Part shown: piece by piece, positions 1-6,165 of the stretch
How positions within the stretch are numbered: the stretch's first letter is position 1
Layout of the letters: each line of letters begins with the position of its first letter
Assembly (NCBI GenBank): GCA_937874965.1
Contig: CALNCD010000162.1
Span: 1-6,716, forward strand
DNA: 6,716 nucleotides
Origin: an uncultured Erysipelotrichaceae bacterium
Lineage (GTDB): Bacteria > Bacillota_I > Bacilli_A > Erysipelotrichales > Erysipelotrichaceae
Direction of reading: 5' to 3'
The notes under the pieces: model-generated
Told to the model about the DNA's origin: nothing
What the model saw: only the letters and a program-made list of their open reading frames with translations
Database searches by the model: none
Made by a program: the position numbers and the translations under genes

Positions 1-285
1 ATAGTTTGGCGCAATGATAAATTCTGCCCCGTTCAAAATCGCATGACGAGCCGTTTCACTGTCCAGAACAGTTCCTGCACCCACACAGAGTTTTGTTCCG
101 TACTTCTCCTTCAACTGTTTGATTATATCCCCGGCATTATTCAAGGTATAGCTCATTTCCATGACGGGAACTCCACCCTGAATACAACCGTCGGCAATTT
201 CCGAAGCACGCTCAATGGTTTCAGCACGAACAATTGCGAGCGCACCAACATCATAGATGCGCTTTGTGATCTCTATTTTTTTCAT
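1..285 (-). CDS. eda: KDPG/KHG aldolase (2-dehydro-3-deoxyphosphogluconate aldolase), partial
   Basis: Cytosolic class I aldolase that splits 2-keto-3-deoxy-6-phosphogluconate to pyruvate and glyceraldehyde-3-phosphate, or 4-hydroxy-2-oxoglutarate to pyruvate and glyoxylate. The first 95 residues are visible; the gene runs off the left edge, where about 110 more are expected. Family marks are ALAIVRAE (residues 15-22), QGGVPVMEMSYT (36-47) with Glu43 at the position of E. coli Glu45, and CVGAGTVLD (67-75) with Thr72 near E. coli Thr73. The Schiff-base lysine lies beyond the edge. The position of E. coli Arg49 is Thr47, as I recall for other non-enterobacterial members, so it is not taken as a defect. 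The ATG at 285 is chosen because GGAGG (292-296) sits six bases upstream. Its pathway partners (kinase, dehydratase) are not in the window. Fold and family are confident; the in vivo substrate is not decided. Confidence 0.93.
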   Translation of the reverse strand, partial: MKKIEITKRIYDVGALAIVRAETIERASEIADGCIQGGVPVMEMSYTLNNAGDIIKQLKEKYGTKLCVGAGTVLDSETARHAILNGAEFIIAPNY

Positions 286-403
286 AGAATACCTCCATCA
301 TCATTGTAATGAATAAACAGTTCCTAAAACAATGGTCAATTGAACGAATTGCGAGGGATGAAACTGGATAGACGCAATGAACGATTCCACAGACACCGCA
401 GAA

Positions 404-466
404 TCAACCGTTCTGACAAAAAAACATAGGGGCACTATGTTTTCCGGACAACCTTATCACGGTTGA
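404..466. repeat. Inverted repeat enclosing the agrDB terminator
   Basis: TCAACCGT at 404-411 is the exact reverse complement of ACGGTTGA at 459-466, giving an 8-bp outer stem around the 418-443 hairpin. The arm at 459-466 can instead pair locally with CAACC at 449-453, so two exclusive folds are possible. This is seen directly; any regulatory role is speculation. Confidence 0.45.
418..443 (-). terminator. Rho-independent terminator after agrDB
   Basis: Read leftward, AAAACATAG (443-435... 5' arm of the transcript) and CTATGTTTT form a perfect 9-bp stem around a five-base loop, and the 3' arm continues into a run of seven Ts (424-418). It lies about 100 bases past the agrB stop and before eda, as expected for the end of the agrDB transcript. 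The stem is AT-rich, with only CATAG/CTATG as core, so termination may be partial. On the plus strand the T run is only four bases, so it is mainly a leftward signal. Confidence 0.6.
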
Positions 467-540
467 CGATTATTCTCATGATGATGTCATGATTGTAATG
501 CAGTTGACTTCCCCTCACATGATGGCTTATTACTTGTCGC

Positions 541-1098
541 TCATGACGCATTACTGATCTTCCCCATCAGTAATGTCAGTCCATTCGCAAGCATTGATAC
601 AATGATACCTCTCACAAACACTGTTAATCCAAATCCATAAAACACAAGACAGCTAAACGCTAAGATCAGGTAAATACGCATAATCTTGATACGAATATGC
701 ACGACTTCTTCTGAACTGAATGCGATTTTCCCCTGATCGATCACAGGCGCATAGCGACTGTAGATCAATCCGATCACACCTGTAACAATAAAGCAAAACA
801 CGGGACCTACCGGGATCAGCGCAAGGATTGCTGCTCCAGCAAGGACGAACAAGACACTTGTTATGCAGCAGATCACTGCCCCTTTGAAATGAAATCCACC
901 CGTCATGTTTCGTTGTATACTATACAGGCCAAGAAACAGAACCGTCTGAGGAACCAGTTTCAAGAAGACAGCCACCAAAATGGTAATCACCCCGAAGGCT
1001 GCATACCGGACCAGACATGCCAACCCGTATTCGATCAGATCCTGATCGAAACTGTACGCTGATTTTTCATTGATCCAAGCGGCAATTCCATGTTTCAT
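541..1098 (-). CDS. agrB: AgrB-like autoinducer-processing membrane protease
   Basis: Polytopic membrane cysteine protease that cleaves the C-terminal part of AgrD and forms the thiolactone of the autoinducing peptide. The 185-residue length is normal for the family. The signature RNMTGGFHF (residues 63-71) gives the catalytic His70, and Cys77 follows seven residues later, the same spacing as His77/Cys84 of S. aureus AgrB. Hydrophobic stretches lie around 27-60, 74-113 and 140-180, and YAPVID (residues about 115-120) matches a conserved AgrB segment. Its ATG overlaps the agrD stop codon (ATGA, 1098-1095). No close Shine-Dalgarno is visible: the nearest GAGG lies inside agrD about 17 bases upstream, so it is probably translated by coupling to agrD. 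It is the last gene of its unit, followed by the hairpin at 418-443. The family is confident; the exact cleavage product is inferred. Confidence 0.95.
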   Translation of the reverse strand: MKHGIAAWINEKSAYSFDQDLIEYGLACLVRYAAFGVITILVAVFLKLVPQTVLFLGLYSIQRNMTGGFHFKGAVICCITSVLFVLAGAAILALIPVGPVFCFIVTGVIGLIYSRYAPVIDQGKIAFSSEEVVHIRIKIMRIYLILAFSCLVFYGFGLTVFVRGIIVSMLANGLTLLMGKISNAS

Positions 1099-1226
1099 TT
1101 CGCTTTACGGTATTTCCTCAGCGATTGCTTCTCTTCAGGTTGGCTGAATATGATATAGCAGACTGCATTCACATTCACAATACCGATTCTTGAAAGCATT
1201 GATCCAAAAAATCTTGAGAGTCTCAT
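1095..1226 (-). CDS. agrD: AgrD-like cyclic lactone autoinducer propeptide
   Basis: Small 43-residue peptide read from ATG 1226 to TGA 1095, the precursor of the quorum-sensing signal. It has the three-part AgrD layout. Residues 1-20 (MRLSRFFGSMLSRIGIVNVN) are a basic, amphipathic leader. Next comes the cysteine segment AVCYIIF (21-27). The tail SQPEEKQSLRKYRKAK (28-43) is charged and matches the QP-x-x-PEE-L-K pattern of clostridial AgrD tails. By analogy with five-residue AIP rings the signal should be a thiolactone CYIIF (Cys23 to Phe27) plus an N-terminal tail of unknown length. AAGAAG (1235-1240) lies eight bases before the ATG. The stop overlaps the agrB start by four bases, which strongly supports the reading. 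An overlapping 62-codon frame covers the same DNA and could hide this gene from ORF callers with a length cutoff. Function is inferred from layout and neighbours. Confidence 0.88.
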   Translation of the reverse strand: MRLSRFFGSMLSRIGIVNVNAVCYIIFSQPEEKQSLRKYRKAK

Positions 1227-1293
1227 ACACACATCTTCTTTCTAGCTCAGTGATCCTGATATTATGTTCAGGCGACACCCAGCAATTTAATCT

Positions 1294-1323
1294 ATTATGA
1301 AGAGGATGCAGGCTAAAATTCAA
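1294..1323 (-). promoter_or_regulatory. Putative promoter of agrDB
   Basis: Leftward TTGAAT (1323-1318) and CATAAT (1299-1294) are separated by 18 bases, near the sigma-A consensus in both boxes (4 of 6 and 5 of 6). The predicted start is near 1287, giving a leader of about 60 bases before agrD. It sits just downstream of the direct repeats at 1332-1366, as expected for an activator-dependent promoter. Confidence 0.5.
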
Positions 1324-1331
1324 ATGATTTT

Positions 1332-1366
1332 ACTAACTCGGTTAATTTACGACATAATCGGTCAAT
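1332..1366 (-). promoter_or_regulatory. Tandem direct repeats, candidate LytTR-regulator binding site
   Basis: Leftward ATTGACCGATTATGT (1366-1352) and ATTAACCGAGTTAGT (1346-1332) match at 11 of 15 positions with a 20-base period. Paired direct repeats about two helical turns apart, upstream of a weak promoter, are the usual target of AgrA/ComE-type LytTR regulators, and the second copy contains GTTAG, as in the S. aureus AgrA site. The 20-base period is one or two bases shorter than the usual 21-22. The regulator at 2630-3334 is the natural candidate to bind here; that is inference. Confidence 0.5.
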
Positions 1367-1367
1367 A

Positions 1368-2633
1368 CTAGCGCCCCGGCTGCACCTCCTTGTTGTATAA
1401 AACCAAGGTGCTTTCAAATAATGAGGCCTGCTCGTCGTAAGAAATACTGAAAGATCCTTCGTATTTCTTGGCAACCCGACGCAGAATTTTCATCCCGTAA
1501 TGACTGGTTAGATGATCAATATGACGCTCATCCGAGATCTGCGGCGGTAGTGATGCATTAATGAACTGAATGATGATATAATCCGTTTCAGAATTATGGA
1601 TACGAATGTGAATAAAAGGATCATTGACCCGTTGGGATGCCGCAATTCCATTATCCATGAGATTAGCGAAAATAATATTCTGATCCAGAATATTCAAAGC
1701 ATCCAAGGAGTCGACATGGATATCAAACGTCAATTTAATGCCGCTTTCACGCAGCTGAACTGCCCGTGCGTTGATGGCTACATCAAGTGTCGCTACACCT
1801 GAGAGCACGAAGGTCTGATTGACATTTTCTTCAAACAAGCCGAGATACGTGGACAGCTCCTCGATATAATGCATTGCTTGAAGATGCTTGTTCATATCAT
1901 GGCGCAGCATATTCATTTCTTCCATGTTCTGTTTGAGAATTTCATAATACTTGCTTTCAGTTTTCTCCTTTGTCTTGAGTACTTCCAATTCCAGGATTGC
2001 CCGATCATAGACCATGCTTTTGCGAACCAGATAGTACGTTCCCATGTTCAGCAAAGTCAGTCCATTCACCGCCACGATCAAGAGGTTGGACAGTTCATCC
2101 TGAACCTGAAGCAACTGCATCAAAGCAATAATCAGGATAATGGTGACAAGCGGCAACAAGGAATACATCACGGTATTGGAAAGAATCCGCATCCCGCGTT
2201 GGGGAGAATCCGAAAAGATAAAGCAGTACATGATAAAAATCAGCATTAATTTACTGTTGAGCGTTCCTAAAGTATACAGTACGGGATTGGTTTGAAGATC
2301 GGAAATAGAGACATGGATTATCTGGTTGATCATCCCAAAGGAAATGAGTTCGCAAATGATTCCCACCAGCATAAACACCGCAATACCCAAAAATAATCTC
2401 GGAAATGTGGTCTGAAAATGATAGGACAGATATACTGTGTAGATTACGAAGATAATCGCCATTCTCAACAGACTGTTATCAACATGCTGGCTTCCATACA
2501 GAAGCAGGATGCTCAACCCTGTCGTACTCCCTACCTGAAACGAAGTCCGGTTCAGCGGCTGCATCATTCTACGACAGAATTGAAACAGGATAAAGATTTC
2601 CAGCCCATTCAGCAGAAAGTCAAAAACAATCAT
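1368..2633 (-). CDS. AgrC-like GHKL sensor histidine kinase
   Basis: Membrane sensor kinase, 421 residues, expected to detect the AgrD-derived peptide and phosphorylate the adjacent regulator. The N-terminal half (about 1-205) is strongly hydrophobic with roughly six membrane spans, typical of AgrC peptide receptors. A charged, coiled-coil-like linker follows (about 206-240). The phospho-acceptor box is MLRHDMNKHL (242-251) with His245. The ATP-binding N-box is NIIFANLMDNGIAAS (319-333) with Asn324 and Asn328. The G-box region SHYGMKILRRVAKKYEG (377-393) keeps one glycine of the HG-x-GL pattern of relatives. Its ATG overlaps the stop of the regulator gene (ATGA, 2633-2630), so the pair is co-transcribed and probably translationally coupled. 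The direct repeats for agrDB begin right after its stop. No signal-binding residue can be named from sequence alone. Confidence 0.9.
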   Translation of the reverse strand: MIVFDFLLNGLEIFILFQFCRRMMQPLNRTSFQVGSTTGLSILLLYGSQHVDNSLLRMAIIFVIYTVYLSYHFQTTFPRLFLGIAVFMLVGIICELISFGMINQIIHVSISDLQTNPVLYTLGTLNSKLMLIFIMYCFIFSDSPQRGMRILSNTVMYSLLPLVTIILIIALMQLLQVQDELSNLLIVAVNGLTLLNMGTYYLVRKSMVYDRAILELEVLKTKEKTESKYYEILKQNMEEMNMLRHDMNKHLQAMHYIEELSTYLGLFEENVNQTFVLSGVATLDVAINARAVQLRESGIKLTFDIHVDSLDALNILDQNIIFANLMDNGIAASQRVNDPFIHIRIHNSETDYIIIQFINASLPPQISDERHIDHLTSHYGMKILRRVAKKYEGSFSISYDEQASLFESTLVLYNKEVQPGR

Positions 2634-3334
2634 TGGCGAGCCTTAATAAACGTCAGAAATGTTTCTTTGACGCTCTTGTTCATTCGTCTCGAAAGCGGGA
2701 GCCGCGTTCCGGCTTTCAGTTCTACAAGACCATTCATCACATTCCGGATATAACGGACATTCACCAGGATACCCAAGTGGACCATCACAAAATGCTGCGG
2801 AATCAGCAAGGCTTCACATTGCTTCAGCGTGCGGTTATCGTCGATGTGGACTCCTCCTGTAAGGTAAAACACCATCTGCCGGGTTTCCTTGCTGGCATAC
2901 ATGACTTCACTTGTCTTAACCGAAACAGAAGGATTGGATCCCACCCAGATTTCCTGTTCCAGGCTCATGAGATAACGGAAGACTTCATTGATATCTTGCC
3001 TGAGGATACGTTGATCCGCAGACTTTGTGATATAGCGAAGTGCATTGACTTTATAGCCCTCTTGCATAAATTCGGATGAATTGGACACAAAAACAACCCG
3101 GGCACGCGGAGATTTCAACGCAATTGCTTGCGCAATATCCACACCATGTTCACCCTGCAAGAGAATATCAAGAAAAATGACATCGAATTCAATCGAAGAC
3201 GCAAGCAAAGTCTTTCCCGAATGAAACGTCTTGATGACAGAATGAATAGACTCATCCATAAGGCATTCCCGAACCAGTTTTTCAATACTCAGCAAATCAA
3301 CTGGTGAATCATCACAAATCGCGATATTGAACAT
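2630..3334 (-). CDS. AgrA-like LytTR-family response regulator
   Basis: Cytosolic transcription regulator of the AgrA/VirR class, 234 residues from the chosen start. The receiver domain (about 1-120) has the acidic pair CDD (Asp8, Asp9), the phosphorylation site Asp56 in VIFLDI, Ser84 in VFVSN, and Lys104 in ALRYITK. The LytTR DNA-binding domain fills about 130-234, with VHLGILVNVRYI and AGTRLPLSRR typical of its C-terminal half. A TTG codon at 3337 could extend it by one residue, but the ATG at 3334 is preferred: GGGGG (3341-3345) lies six bases upstream. The gene leads the sensing operon, followed by the kinase with a 4-base overlap, and has its own promoter at 3359-3386. The likely target is the direct repeats before agrDB. 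Unlike S. aureus, the regulator precedes the kinase. Family is certain; the regulon is unknown. Confidence 0.93.
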   Translation of the reverse strand: MFNIAICDDSPVDLLSIEKLVRECLMDESIHSVIKTFHSGKTLLASSIEFDVIFLDILLQGEHGVDIAQAIALKSPRARVVFVSNSSEFMQEGYKVNALRYITKSADQRILRQDINEVFRYLMSLEQEIWVGSNPSVSVKTSEVMYASKETRQMVFYLTGGVHIDDNRTLKQCEALLIPQHFVMVHLGILVNVRYIRNVMNGLVELKAGTRLPLSRRMNKSVKETFLTFIKARQ

Positions 3335-3358
3335 CAAAATCCCCCGTCCTATACCCTA

Positions 3359-3386
3359 ATTATACCGTTTGAACACCGAAGAGCAA
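3359..3386 (-). promoter_or_regulatory. Sigma-A-type promoter of the regulator-kinase operon
   Basis: Leftward, a perfect -10 TATAAT (3364-3359) follows TTGCTC (3386-3381) by a 16-base spacer. The predicted start lies near 3352, giving an 18-base leader that still contains the GGGGG ribosome site. No direct repeats like those before agrDB are seen here, which suggests that the sensing genes are expressed constitutively. Confidence 0.6.
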
Positions 3387-3411
3387 TCCTAAATAAGAAT
3401 AAAATATCGAT

Positions 3412-3442
3412 AAAAAACAACGATGATTTCTCAACGTTGCTT
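3412..3442 (-). terminator. Rho-independent terminator of the GNAT gene
   Basis: Leftward, AAGCAACG (3442-3435) pairs with CGTTGTTT (3422-3415) with one G-U pair, and the T run continues to 3412. The left arm lies in the last codons of the acetyltransferase gene, so the hairpin overlaps its 3' end. It separates this gene from the regulator-kinase operon. Confidence 0.55.
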
Positions 3443-4288
3443 TTCGTCAACCTGTACCTCGCCAATGACCTTCATGTAGCCCTGATAATCATCTTTCAAA
3501 ACAAATCCCAAAGACGCACAATACTCAGCACATTGCGTAGCTTCGGCATCAATCAGAAAGAGAACTGACGATACCGAGCAACGCTGCAGTTCAACAAGCA
3601 ATGCATCAATGCTTGCATACTCATCAGGGCCATCATTGACAAAATAGATTTCTGCCATGAGCTGATCGCCGTCTTCATAAAGACGAGCCCCGCTGGACCG
3701 ATATTGCTCAGCTTCATCATTCACCATGACAATCCACTCCTGACGATGGTCAATGATACGCTCTGCATTCCAGTACATCTGTGAATTCAGCCGATGATGA
3801 AACTCCATGAACCGCGCATAGAATCCTTCTGATAAACGATGGAATTTTGCACCATCAGACTTCAAGGAAACAGCTGAACAGCTGGCTTCATAGCGAAGCA
3901 TCCTGTCGAAGCAGCGATAGCCATGGCTTTCCAGAAAATGAATAGCCCGCTGATTTGAACTTGGATATCCTGTAAAAAACGAGAAACCGGTAAAGTTCTG
4001 GATCAGACGTTTTTCGAATTCAACAGCAACCCTTTCGAAATCTTTGAGAGCAATGATTCCCCCGTTAGCTTGAAGATAGTGACTCTCCACTTCTGCGGAA
4101 AGGCAAAGCACACCCATTTCTTCCTTATCCTCCAAGTACATGATCATCCCCTTCTCATTCGCCTTGGCAAAAGTATCGCGCAGATCTTCCAATGACGCAA
4201 AGACTGGATAAAACCGTGTTTCCGGATTCAGGTAAGCCTTCCAGCTTAAGCCAATGAGTGTTTGAAGCCGCTCGGCCGTGAAGATCAT
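3431..4288 (-). CDS. GNAT-like N-acetyltransferase, probably tandem-domain
   Basis: Predicted cytosolic protein of 285 residues, about twice the length of a single GNAT domain. The first half ends with SSNQRAIHFLESHGYR (about 110-125), the N-x-x-A-x-x-F-L-x-x-x-G-Y/F element that closes GNAT folds. The second half ends with CAEYCASLGFVLKDDYQGYMK (about 250-272), which looks like a degenerate repeat of that element. The usual acetyl-CoA loop (Q/R-x-x-G-x-G/A) is not obvious in either half, so activity and substrate are unknown. The ATG at 4288 is preferred over an in-frame GTG at 4315 because AGGAGG lies directly upstream with good spacing. The gene has its own promoter (4336-4364) and terminator, so it appears to be an independent unit between the transporter and the agr genes. 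No link to peptide signalling or siderophores is shown. Confidence 0.72.
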   Translation of the reverse strand: MIFTAERLQTLIGLSWKAYLNPETRFYPVFASLEDLRDTFAKANEKGMIMYLEDKEEMGVLCLSAEVESHYLQANGGIIALKDFERVAVEFEKRLIQNFTGFSFFTGYPSSNQRAIHFLESHGYRCFDRMLRYEASCSAVSLKSDGAKFHRLSEGFYARFMEFHHRLNSQMYWNAERIIDHRQEWIVMVNDEAEQYRSSGARLYEDGDQLMAEIYFVNDGPDEYASIDALLVELQRCSVSSVLFLIDAEATQCAEYCASLGFVLKDDYQGYMKVIGEVQVDEKQR

Positions 4289-4335
4289 TGTTTCCCTCCT
4301 TATACAGAATAACACGTATCGATAAACATACTATC

Positions 4336-4364
4336 AGTATAACCAGTTCTCCTTGGACCTGCAA
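4336..4364 (-). promoter_or_regulatory. Sigma-A-type promoter of the GNAT gene
   Basis: Leftward TTGCAG (4364-4359) and TATACT (4341-4336) have the ideal 17-base spacing. The predicted start lies near 4329, about 40 bases before the ATG, leaving room for the AGGAGG site. No terminator hairpin with a T run is visible between the ATPase stop (4388) and this promoter, so read-through from the transporter operon is also possible. Confidence 0.55.
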
Positions 4365-4387
4365 ACAGCAGAAACAACGATATACGC

Positions 4388-5140
4388 TCAGTAGATAGCA
4401 ATCGGTCCGTTAGGGCCTTGCATCACATCAATCGACGTCTCGAAAATATCCGTTAGGATTTCTGGCCTCATAATCTCGCTCACCTCACCGAATGCACTGA
4501 TTTTCCCATCCTTCATAGCACAGATGCGATCAGAGTATTTCGCCGCAAAATTAATGTCATGCATCACAATCAGAATCGTCCGTCCGAATTCCTGAGCAAC
4601 CTTCTTGAGGTGTTCCATCATTTGCACCGCCCGTGCAACATCTAAGTTATTCAAGGGTTCATCCAAAAGAACATACTCGGTTTCCTGGCACAGAACCATT
4701 GCGACATAAGCCCGTTGACGTTGTCCTCCGGAAAGTTCATCCAGATAGCGATTCTCGAGATCTTTAAGTTCCAGAAAATCAATGTACTTGGAAATAATGG
4801 CCTCATCCTCAGGCGTTAATCGCCCTTTTGAATAAGGAAAACGACCGAATCCTGCCAGTTGACGAACTGTTAATCGTGTTACGAAATGATTTTCCTGTCT
4901 CAAGATCGTCAGAACCTTGGCCAAATCTTTTGATTTGGTATGCTGAACATCCAGTTGTGAAACCTTGATCTGACCCTCATCCATCTTCAATAGACGGCCG
5001 ATCATCAGCAACGCAGTTGACTTGCCTGCTCCGTTTGGTCCGATGAGTGATGTAATTCCTGCCTTAGGGATTTCCAACGAAAATGGTCCGATTTCCACAT
5101 CCTCTGAATAAACTTTCTTAACTTCCCTTATTTCAATCAT
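4388..5140 (-). CDS. yclP: Iron-siderophore ABC transporter ATP-binding protein (YclP/FatE-like)
   Basis: Cytoplasmic ATPase, 250 residues, that powers import of ferric siderophore. All nucleotide-binding elements are intact: Walker A GPNGAGKST (34-42), Q-loop Gln82, signature LSGGQ (136-140), Walker B YVLLDEP (156-162), D-loop NNLD (164-167) and switch His194 in MHDINFAA. GRFPYSKGRLTPED (99-112), LDEPLNNLD and HDINFAAKYSD closely resemble, from memory, Bacillus YclP and the petrobactin/catecholate-type relatives FatE and CeuD rather than generic FecE/FhuC. The ATG overlaps the permease stop (ATGA, 5140-5137) with AAGGAA upstream, so it is the third gene of the operon. No binding-protein gene follows, whereas B. 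subtilis has yclQ after yclP. Petrobactin as the actual ligand is inferred from similarity only. Confidence 0.9.
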   Translation of the reverse strand: MIEIREVKKVYSEDVEIGPFSLEIPKAGITSLIGPNGAGKSTALLMIGRLLKMDEGQIKVSQLDVQHTKSKDLAKVLTILRQENHFVTRLTVRQLAGFGRFPYSKGRLTPEDEAIISKYIDFLELKDLENRYLDELSGGQRQRAYVAMVLCQETEYVLLDEPLNNLDVARAVQMMEHLKKVAQEFGRTILIVMHDINFAAKYSDRICAMKDGKISAFGEVSEIMRPEILTDIFETSIDVMQGPNGPIAIY

Positions 5141-6165
5141 AATGTTCCTTTCCTTAATATCACGAACAAGAATGCCAATCCACCAAACAACTCGATTACG
5201 ATTGTCACAACTCCCTGGGCACTGAACACATGATACATCAGGAAGTAGGCAGCCGTGATCACCAAAAATCCAATCACAGCTGCCATCGGGAAGAGATACC
5301 GGTGATCATATGTCGAAACAGCTTGGTAGGTCATCGTCGCAATCAGAAAGCCATAGAACGTCAAGGGACCAACCAATGCAGTTGAAACAGACATGAGCAC
5401 TGAAACTAAGATCAGGGTATAAATAACATCACGTTGATGGTTGCTGCCAAGCGATGTTGAGACATCCTTTCCTAAAGCAAGAACATTCAATCGTTTCGCA
5501 TGTCGCAGCAGCAGGATTGCCGCAATGATGACAATAGGAACAGCCAGGATAAAGTAGCTGGAATCCGCATTATTGACAGACCCGAAAAGACGTGCCTGGA
5601 GAATATCAAATTCTGAAGGTGCGAGTAAGCGGCGCATGAAGGAAGAGACTGATTTCAGACCGGTTCCGATGATGACACCCACCAGCAATAAGACCTGCAT
5701 GTTGGCGTATCTGCCGCTCAAAAGCCATCCAAACAGCAGCAAGCATAACACGATCATCGCCATCATTTGGACAACGAAGGATGTCATTCCCTTGAATTGG
5801 ATAAAAGACGTTGCGCCAAAGAAGAAAATAGTACTGGTATTGATGGCAGAGTACAGTGATTCAAATCCAAGAAGCGAGGGCGTTATCACCCGGTTATTCG
5901 TAATGGATTGAAATGCAACCGTCGCAAGGGATTGACAGACCGCTGCAATCGCCATGGCAATCAGTGCATTCATACGCCGCTTTACAACCGGCAGAAAAGA
6001 CGGGGATGTCATCGGAACCGGATTGTTGTAAACCAGAAGGCCGAGCGCGAACACACCGGCAAGGATGACCAGAACTGCCAATACAGCAAAGTAACGGTGA
6101 CGATCGTGAGCACTGCGGAAGGCCTGGGTGCGTTGAGGGGGATCTGTCCGATGTAAGACGCTCAT
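5137..6165 (-). CDS. yclO: Iron-siderophore ABC transporter permease (YclO/FatC-like)
   Basis: Integral membrane permease of the FecCD/BtuC family, 342 residues, which pairs with the neighbouring permease to form the siderophore channel. A basic N-terminal tail (1-24) is followed by about nine hydrophobic segments. Recognisable family elements are SITNNRVITPSLLGFESLY (87-105), the ATPase-contacting loop LALGKDVSTSLG (229-240), and STALVGPLTFYGFL (261-274), all close to remembered YclO-type permeases. The start is fixed by GGAGG a few bases upstream and by the ATGA overlap with the upstream permease (6165-6162). The stop overlaps the ATPase start in the same way, so all three components are probably made in coupled translation. 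Substrate assignment (petrobactin or a related catecholate) rests on overall resemblance only. Confidence 0.9.
   Translation of the reverse strand: MSVLHRTDPPQRTQAFRSAHDRHRYFAVLAVLVILAGVFALGLLVYNNPVPMTSPSFLPVVKRRMNALIAMAIAAVCQSLATVAFQSITNNRVITPSLLGFESLYSAINTSTIFFFGATSFIQFKGMTSFVVQMMAMIVLCLLLFGWLLSGRYANMQVLLLVGVIIGTGLKSVSSFMRRLLAPSEFDILQARLFGSVNNADSSYFILAVPIVIIAAILLLRHAKRLNVLALGKDVSTSLGSNHQRDVIYTLILVSVLMSVSTALVGPLTFYGFLIATMTYQAVSTYDHRYLFPMAAVIGFLVITAAYFLMYHVFSAQGVVTIVIELFGGLAFLFVILRKGTL

Larger units (their letters stand above)
286..540. other. agrB-eda intergenic region
   Basis: This gap holds no convincing gene; the longest minus-strand frames found by hand are under 30 codons and lack a cysteine-centred AgrD pattern. 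It contains a terminator-like hairpin (418-443), an 8-base inverted repeat around it (404-411 with 459-466), and a further minus-strand hairpin formed by 383-405 with several G-U pairs. A weak eda promoter is possible (TTGACC near 333-338, 18-base spacer, TATTCA at 310-315), but its predicted start leaves a leader of only about 18 bases, so I do not list it separately. Confidence 0.5.

Noticed and set aside
303..332. TTGTTT-18-TACAAT promoter for eda
   Set aside because: The -10 box is so close to the gene that transcription would start inside the GGAGG ribosome site.
477..500. TCATGA-TGATG-TCATGA palindromic cluster as an operator
   Set aside because: TCATGA is a short self-palindrome, the repeat is low in information, and it lies downstream of agrB with no promoter nearby.
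477..545. Short frames just after agrB (a 4-codon frame overlapping the agrB stop, and a 27-codon GTG frame) as an alternative AgrD
   Set aside because: They are very short, contain no cysteine, and show no amphipathic leader or PEE-type tail.
1135..1323. 62-codon minus-strand frame with a Cys-rich CECEC stretch, or a 31-codon GTG version of it
   Set aside because: The ATG at 1323 overlaps the proposed -35 box, no ribosome site supports either start, and the same DNA encodes a convincing AgrD in another frame with an ATGA link to agrB.
1596..3079. Plus-strand open frames opposite the kinase and regulator
   Set aside because: They are antisense shadows of well-supported minus-strand genes, with no family motifs and no ribosome sites.
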